Below, piece after piece: positions 7,056-9,073 of a DNA stretch of 9,073 nucleotides. The notes under the pieces are model-generated. The model searched no databases, was not told the DNA's origin, and was given only the letters and a program-made list of their open reading frames with translations. Both the position numbers and the translations under genes were made by a program. This stretch comes from an uncultured Geobacteraceae bacterium (lineage in GTDB: Bacteria; Desulfobacterota; Desulfuromonadia; Desulfuromonadales; Geopsychrobacteraceae). Each line of letters starts with the position of its first letter. Within the stretch, counting starts at the first letter, position 1. The stretch covers positions 1 to 9,073 of the forward strand of contig CALFFB010000018.1 in NCBI GenBank assembly GCA_937958075.1. Direction: 5' to 3'.

Positions 7056-7301
7056 TGATAATTCCTCCAGCATGGCTTTGGCAAAGTTCTTTGAGCGTCC
7101 GCCGGGCGCCATCATTCCGTAGGCCATGGATTCAAGGAGTTCATCTTCCGTTGCGCCGTTGTCCTTCGCGACCGCGAAGTGTTTTTTCAGTCAGTCGGGG
7201 CAGCGCACCGCCACTGCACAGGCGACCCGGATCAATTCGCGGGTTCTGATGTCCAGTACTTCAGGGTACTCGAAGTCGAAAAACTTTTTACGCAGTTTCA
7301 T
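7038..7301 (-). CDS. AhpD-like (carboxymuconolactone decarboxylase family) selenoprotein, UGA read as Sec
   Basis: An 87-residue protein if the in-frame TGA at 7193-7191 (codon 37) is decoded as selenocysteine. The flanking sequence is one continuous AhpD/CMD-family domain: RELIRVACAVAVRCPDU, then LKKHFAVAKDNGATEDELLE, then AYGMMAPGGRSKNFAKAMLEE. The usual redox motif CPDC or CxxC becomes CPDU (Cys34, Sec37), placing Sec at the catalytic cysteine. Family members reduce peroxides or act as thiol redox partners; the substrate here is unknown. Start: ATG at 7301, with perfect AGGAGG (7314-7309) 7 nt upstream. The gene begins 15 nt after the stop of the K+ channel gene and should be co-transcribed with it. 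A SECIS hairpin follows the UGA (separate entry). Annotated conventionally it would be missed, cut to 36 residues or called a pseudogene. The alternative is a genuine nonsense mutation or sequencing error, which the SECIS and intact downstream frame argue against. Confidence 0.88.
7164..7193 (-). promoter_or_regulatory. Bacterial SECIS element (UGA plus hairpin)
   Basis: On the minus strand the UGA (7193-7191) is followed by 11 nt, then a perfect 6-bp stem CTTCGC / GCGAAG (7179-7174 and 7169-7164) closed by the loop GGTC (7173-7170). The loop starts 17 nt after the UGA. In bacteria SelB binds a hairpin just downstream of UGA with G and U exposed in the apical loop. The E. coli fdhF element has AGGUCU at about the same distance. 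The stem lies inside codons that still encode the conserved protein. Confidence 0.87.
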
Positions 7302-7308
7302 TGTTCAG

Positions 7309-7314
7309 CCTCCT
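7309..7314 (-). promoter_or_regulatory. Strong ribosome binding site for the selenoprotein gene
   Basis: AGGAGG on the minus strand, 7 nt before the ATG at 7301, lies in the 15-nt gap after the channel stop codon. This is a near-perfect Shine-Dalgarno. It shows that a gene begins here even though a standard scan sees a UGA after 36 codons. Confidence 0.85.
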
Positions 7315-7316
7315 GG

Positions 7317-9014
7317 TCAATGTTGGGGAAACTTGCGACTGAAATCTTCCTCCTCTTCCGGACTGCCGATGAGAATCAACCCGACCCCTTCCTCCAGCAC
7401 GGTTTCCGGAGGTGGTGAGACAATAGGATCGTCCGACCCCGGAACCTCAATAGCAACGATCGAACAGCCGGTTTTGGGGCGAATCTGTGAATCATTGATA
7501 GTCAGACCGGCGAGGGACGCCGGCAGGGGCGTGCGAAACACATCGATCCCTTCCGTCAGGAAGATACTCTCCTTGCCCTCCAGCACGTTATTGAGAATAT
7601 TCGCACCGACGGAGGAGTTGGACACAACAAAGTCAGCGCCGGCAGCGTAGAGCTGGTCGACATTCTCCTCATTATTGGAGCGGGCGACAATGCGCATGTG
7701 CGGTCGGTGGCGACGGCTGGCCAGGGTCAGAAAAATATTGGTGCTGTCGTCATTGGTGGTCACGATCAGCCCCTTGGCCTCCTCGATGCCCGACTCCAGC
7801 AGCAGATGATGACTGGTCGCGTCGCCGATGACCGAAATATGATCCATGCAATCCGGATTGTTTTTCTGATCGATGATAACAAAGGGGATGTTCCGACGTT
7901 CAAGATAGTTGGCGGCGCTGCAGCCGATGCGTCCGTGGCCCAGAACCATCACCCGATCAAACTCATCCTTGTCCTGCGTGTACTGCTCAAGGGCGTGCAA
8001 CTGCTCGCGGGTCCCGGCCAGCACCATCAGCGCCTTCGGTGACAGCACACTGTCCGCCTGGGGCACAGTAAAAACGCCCCGCTCCCACAAACCGATGACC
8101 GCCAAACCGGTGCGTTGACGGATCTGCGCCTGCGCCAGAGTCTGACCGACAAATTGCGTCGACTTGACCGGCATCTCGGCAATCATCAGCTTGCCGAAAG
8201 CATCAAGGATATGCGCCGTCGCCCCCAGGGTCGTCGCCCGTGACGCCAGGTAGCTCCCTAGAATCCGCTTCAACGGAATAGCGCGGTTGGCTCCGGCCAG
8301 TCGCAACAGATCACTGCGCTCCGATTCATCGACCAGGGTGGCGATAGGCGTGTCACAGAAAGAGCGAATGGTCAGACAGATATTGGTGTTCAGTGGGTCG
8401 GACAGATTGGCGATAACGTGGCGCGCCTGTGCCACCTGAATCCCTTTAAGAAAATGCACATTGGTCGCACTGCCGACCACCACCCGCAGCCCTTCATCTT
8501 CAAGACGAATGGCCTGCTCAACATCAGCGCAGACCACCACATAAAAGGTATTATGGCTGACCAGCTTACGAATCAGGGCGCGGGTGATCATGTCATAACC
8601 GAAAATAATCACATGATCCCTGACCGTGTCGTCCAGAATCGATTGCGGATGATAACGCAGCCGGTGTTCGATCCAGGGGGCAAGAAACAGACTGACCATG
8701 CCGAAGGGCAGCAGAATCAGCATGAACACCACCCCGGAAAAGGTCACAATGGCGGAGAAGAGATGACCGGCGCTGGTAGTGAATACCAGATCGCCGTAAC
8801 CCAGGGTACTCATGGTCACCAGAGTCCAGTAGATACCGGTGATAAAGGAGTAATGCTTCTCCTCGAACAGCTCCATAAAAACGACAAACAGCCCTGAGTA
8901 GACAGCAATCATCAGGGCCAGAAACATAAAATAAATGATGAGTATTTTCAGGTTTTTCCGCGCTTCACCGCGCAGAAAATAGGTAAATTCATTAAGGGGC
9001 AGTTTCATAAGCAT
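7317..9014 (-). CDS. Two-TM potassium channel with tandem RCK (TrkA-N/TrkA-C) domains, GsuK-like
   Basis: A 565-residue inner-membrane K+ channel. TM1 is about residues 22-48 and the pore helix 57-69. The selectivity filter is TLGYGD at 70-75, and TM2 is about 86-113. The cytoplasmic part holds two regulator-of-K-conductance units. RCK1 has a Rossmann part at about 133-260 (HVIIFGYDMITRAL) and a TrkA-C-like part at 278-345. RCK2 has a Rossmann part at about 353-480 with the canonical VMVLGHGRIG (356-364) and a TrkA-C part at 495-560. This is the architecture of Geobacter sulfurreducens GsuK, gated by nucleotides and Ca2+; the ligands here are not shown. The RCK1 glycine motif is degenerate. 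The start is uncertain: ATG at 9014, or ATG at 9008, which has GGA 5 nt upstream and gives MKLPLNEF. The gene is the first of an operon with the downstream selenoprotein. Confidence 0.93.
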   Translation of the reverse strand: MLMKLPLNEFTYFLRGEARKNLKILIIYFMFLALMIAVYSGLFVVFMELFEEKHYSFITGIYWTLVTMSTLGYGDLVFTTSAGHLFSAIVTFSGVVFMLILLPFGMVSLFLAPWIEHRLRYHPQSILDDTVRDHVIIFGYDMITRALIRKLVSHNTFYVVVCADVEQAIRLEDEGLRVVVGSATNVHFLKGIQVAQARHVIANLSDPLNTNICLTIRSFCDTPIATLVDESERSDLLRLAGANRAIPLKRILGSYLASRATTLGATAHILDAFGKLMIAEMPVKSTQFVGQTLAQAQIRQRTGLAVIGLWERGVFTVPQADSVLSPKALMVLAGTREQLHALEQYTQDKDEFDRVMVLGHGRIGCSAANYLERRNIPFVIIDQKNNPDCMDHISVIGDATSHHLLLESGIEEAKGLIVTTNDDSTNIFLTLASRRHRPHMRIVARSNNEENVDQLYAAGADFVVSNSSVGANILNNVLEGKESIFLTEGIDVFRTPLPASLAGLTINDSQIRPKTGCSIVAIEVPGSDDPIVSPPPETVLEEGVGLILIGSPEEEEDFSRKFPQH

Positions 9015-9056
9015 CCGTTACAACTTAAGTTTAGAGTTTCGTGATCTTTGTAAATT

Positions 9057-9070
9057 TGTCAAAGTTGACA
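9057..9070. promoter_or_regulatory. Inverted repeat over a consensus -35 upstream of the channel gene
   Basis: TGTCAA-AG-TTGACA is a perfect 6-bp inverted repeat with a 2-bp spacer. Its minus-strand arm is a consensus TTGACA (9062-9057), oriented toward the channel gene. No good -10 is found at 17 bp; CTCTAA about 20 nt on is the nearest candidate. The plus-strand arm is TTGACA pointing out of the window. It could be an operator, or back-to-back -35 boxes of divergent promoters. Confidence 0.4.
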
Positions 9071-9073
9071 TAA

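Noticed and set aside
7180..7193. Bypass of the TGA by ribosomal frameshifting at the nearby AAAAAAC
   Set aside because: The heptamer lies after the TGA, and its A-AAA-AAC phase does not match the reading frame (AAA AAA CAC). The frame is already correct on both sides of the TGA, so no shift is needed.
6548..7249. Plus-strand open frame spanning greB, the intergenic gap and part of the selenoprotein gene
   Set aside because: It crosses two real minus-strand genes and has no domain signal.
7038..7301. Pseudogene with a nonsense mutation
   Set aside because: Everything outside the single TGA is intact and conserved, the TGA sits exactly at a catalytic Cys position, and a properly spaced GGUC-loop hairpin follows.
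7126..7650. Plus-strand open frame opposite the selenoprotein and the channel C-terminus
   Set aside because: It is antisense to the conserved CMD domain and the RCK2 domain, Ser-rich and unrecognised. It does not explain the RBS, the SECIS or the CPDU motif on the other strand.

Overview
Every gene recognised in this window lies on the minus strand. Read 5'->3' on that strand, from high to low coordinates, the order is: a two-RCK potassium channel (9014-7317); a small AhpD-like selenoprotein with an in-frame UGA (7301-7038); greB (6865-6368); ispH (6193-5333); pfaD (5332-3704); and the first 1235 codons of pfaA (3707 to the window edge). The pfaA frame has no stop in the window and runs off the left end.

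The content suggests a Gram-negative anaerobe or facultative anaerobe of the Desulfuromonadales/deltaproteobacterial type. This is an inference from three things: a GsuK-like channel (GsuK is from Geobacter sulfurreducens), a CxxU selenoprotein of a kind known from deltaproteobacteria, and a PUFA-synthase-type secondary lipid cluster with the order pfaD-pfaA, which myxobacteria also have (pfa1-pfa2). Codon use looks even and moderately GC-rich throughout, and I see no insertion sequence, phage gene, tRNA, rRNA or CRISPR array.

There are three apparent transcription blocks. Block 1 is the K+ channel plus the selenoprotein: 15 nt separate them, a strong AGGAGG lies in the gap, and a short hairpin plus U-run closes the block. 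Block 2 is greB, preceded by a 172-nt gap that holds strong inverted repeats and a weak promoter candidate. Block 3 is ispH-pfaD-pfaA. The ispH stop abuts the pfaD GTG start with no gap, and the pfaD stop overlaps the pfaA TTG start, so an isoprenoid enzyme is translationally linked to a polyunsaturated fatty acid (or related lipid) synthase. PfaA supplies KS, AT and tandem ACP domains, and PfaD is the trans-acting FMN enoyl reductase. The remaining subunits (pfaC-like, and a phosphopantetheinyl transferase) would be expected left of the window or elsewhere in the genome.

The most notable item is the selenoprotein gene, which a standard ORF scan breaks at UGA. Its CPDU redox motif is followed by a textbook bacterial SECIS hairpin with a GGUC loop 17 nt after the UGA.
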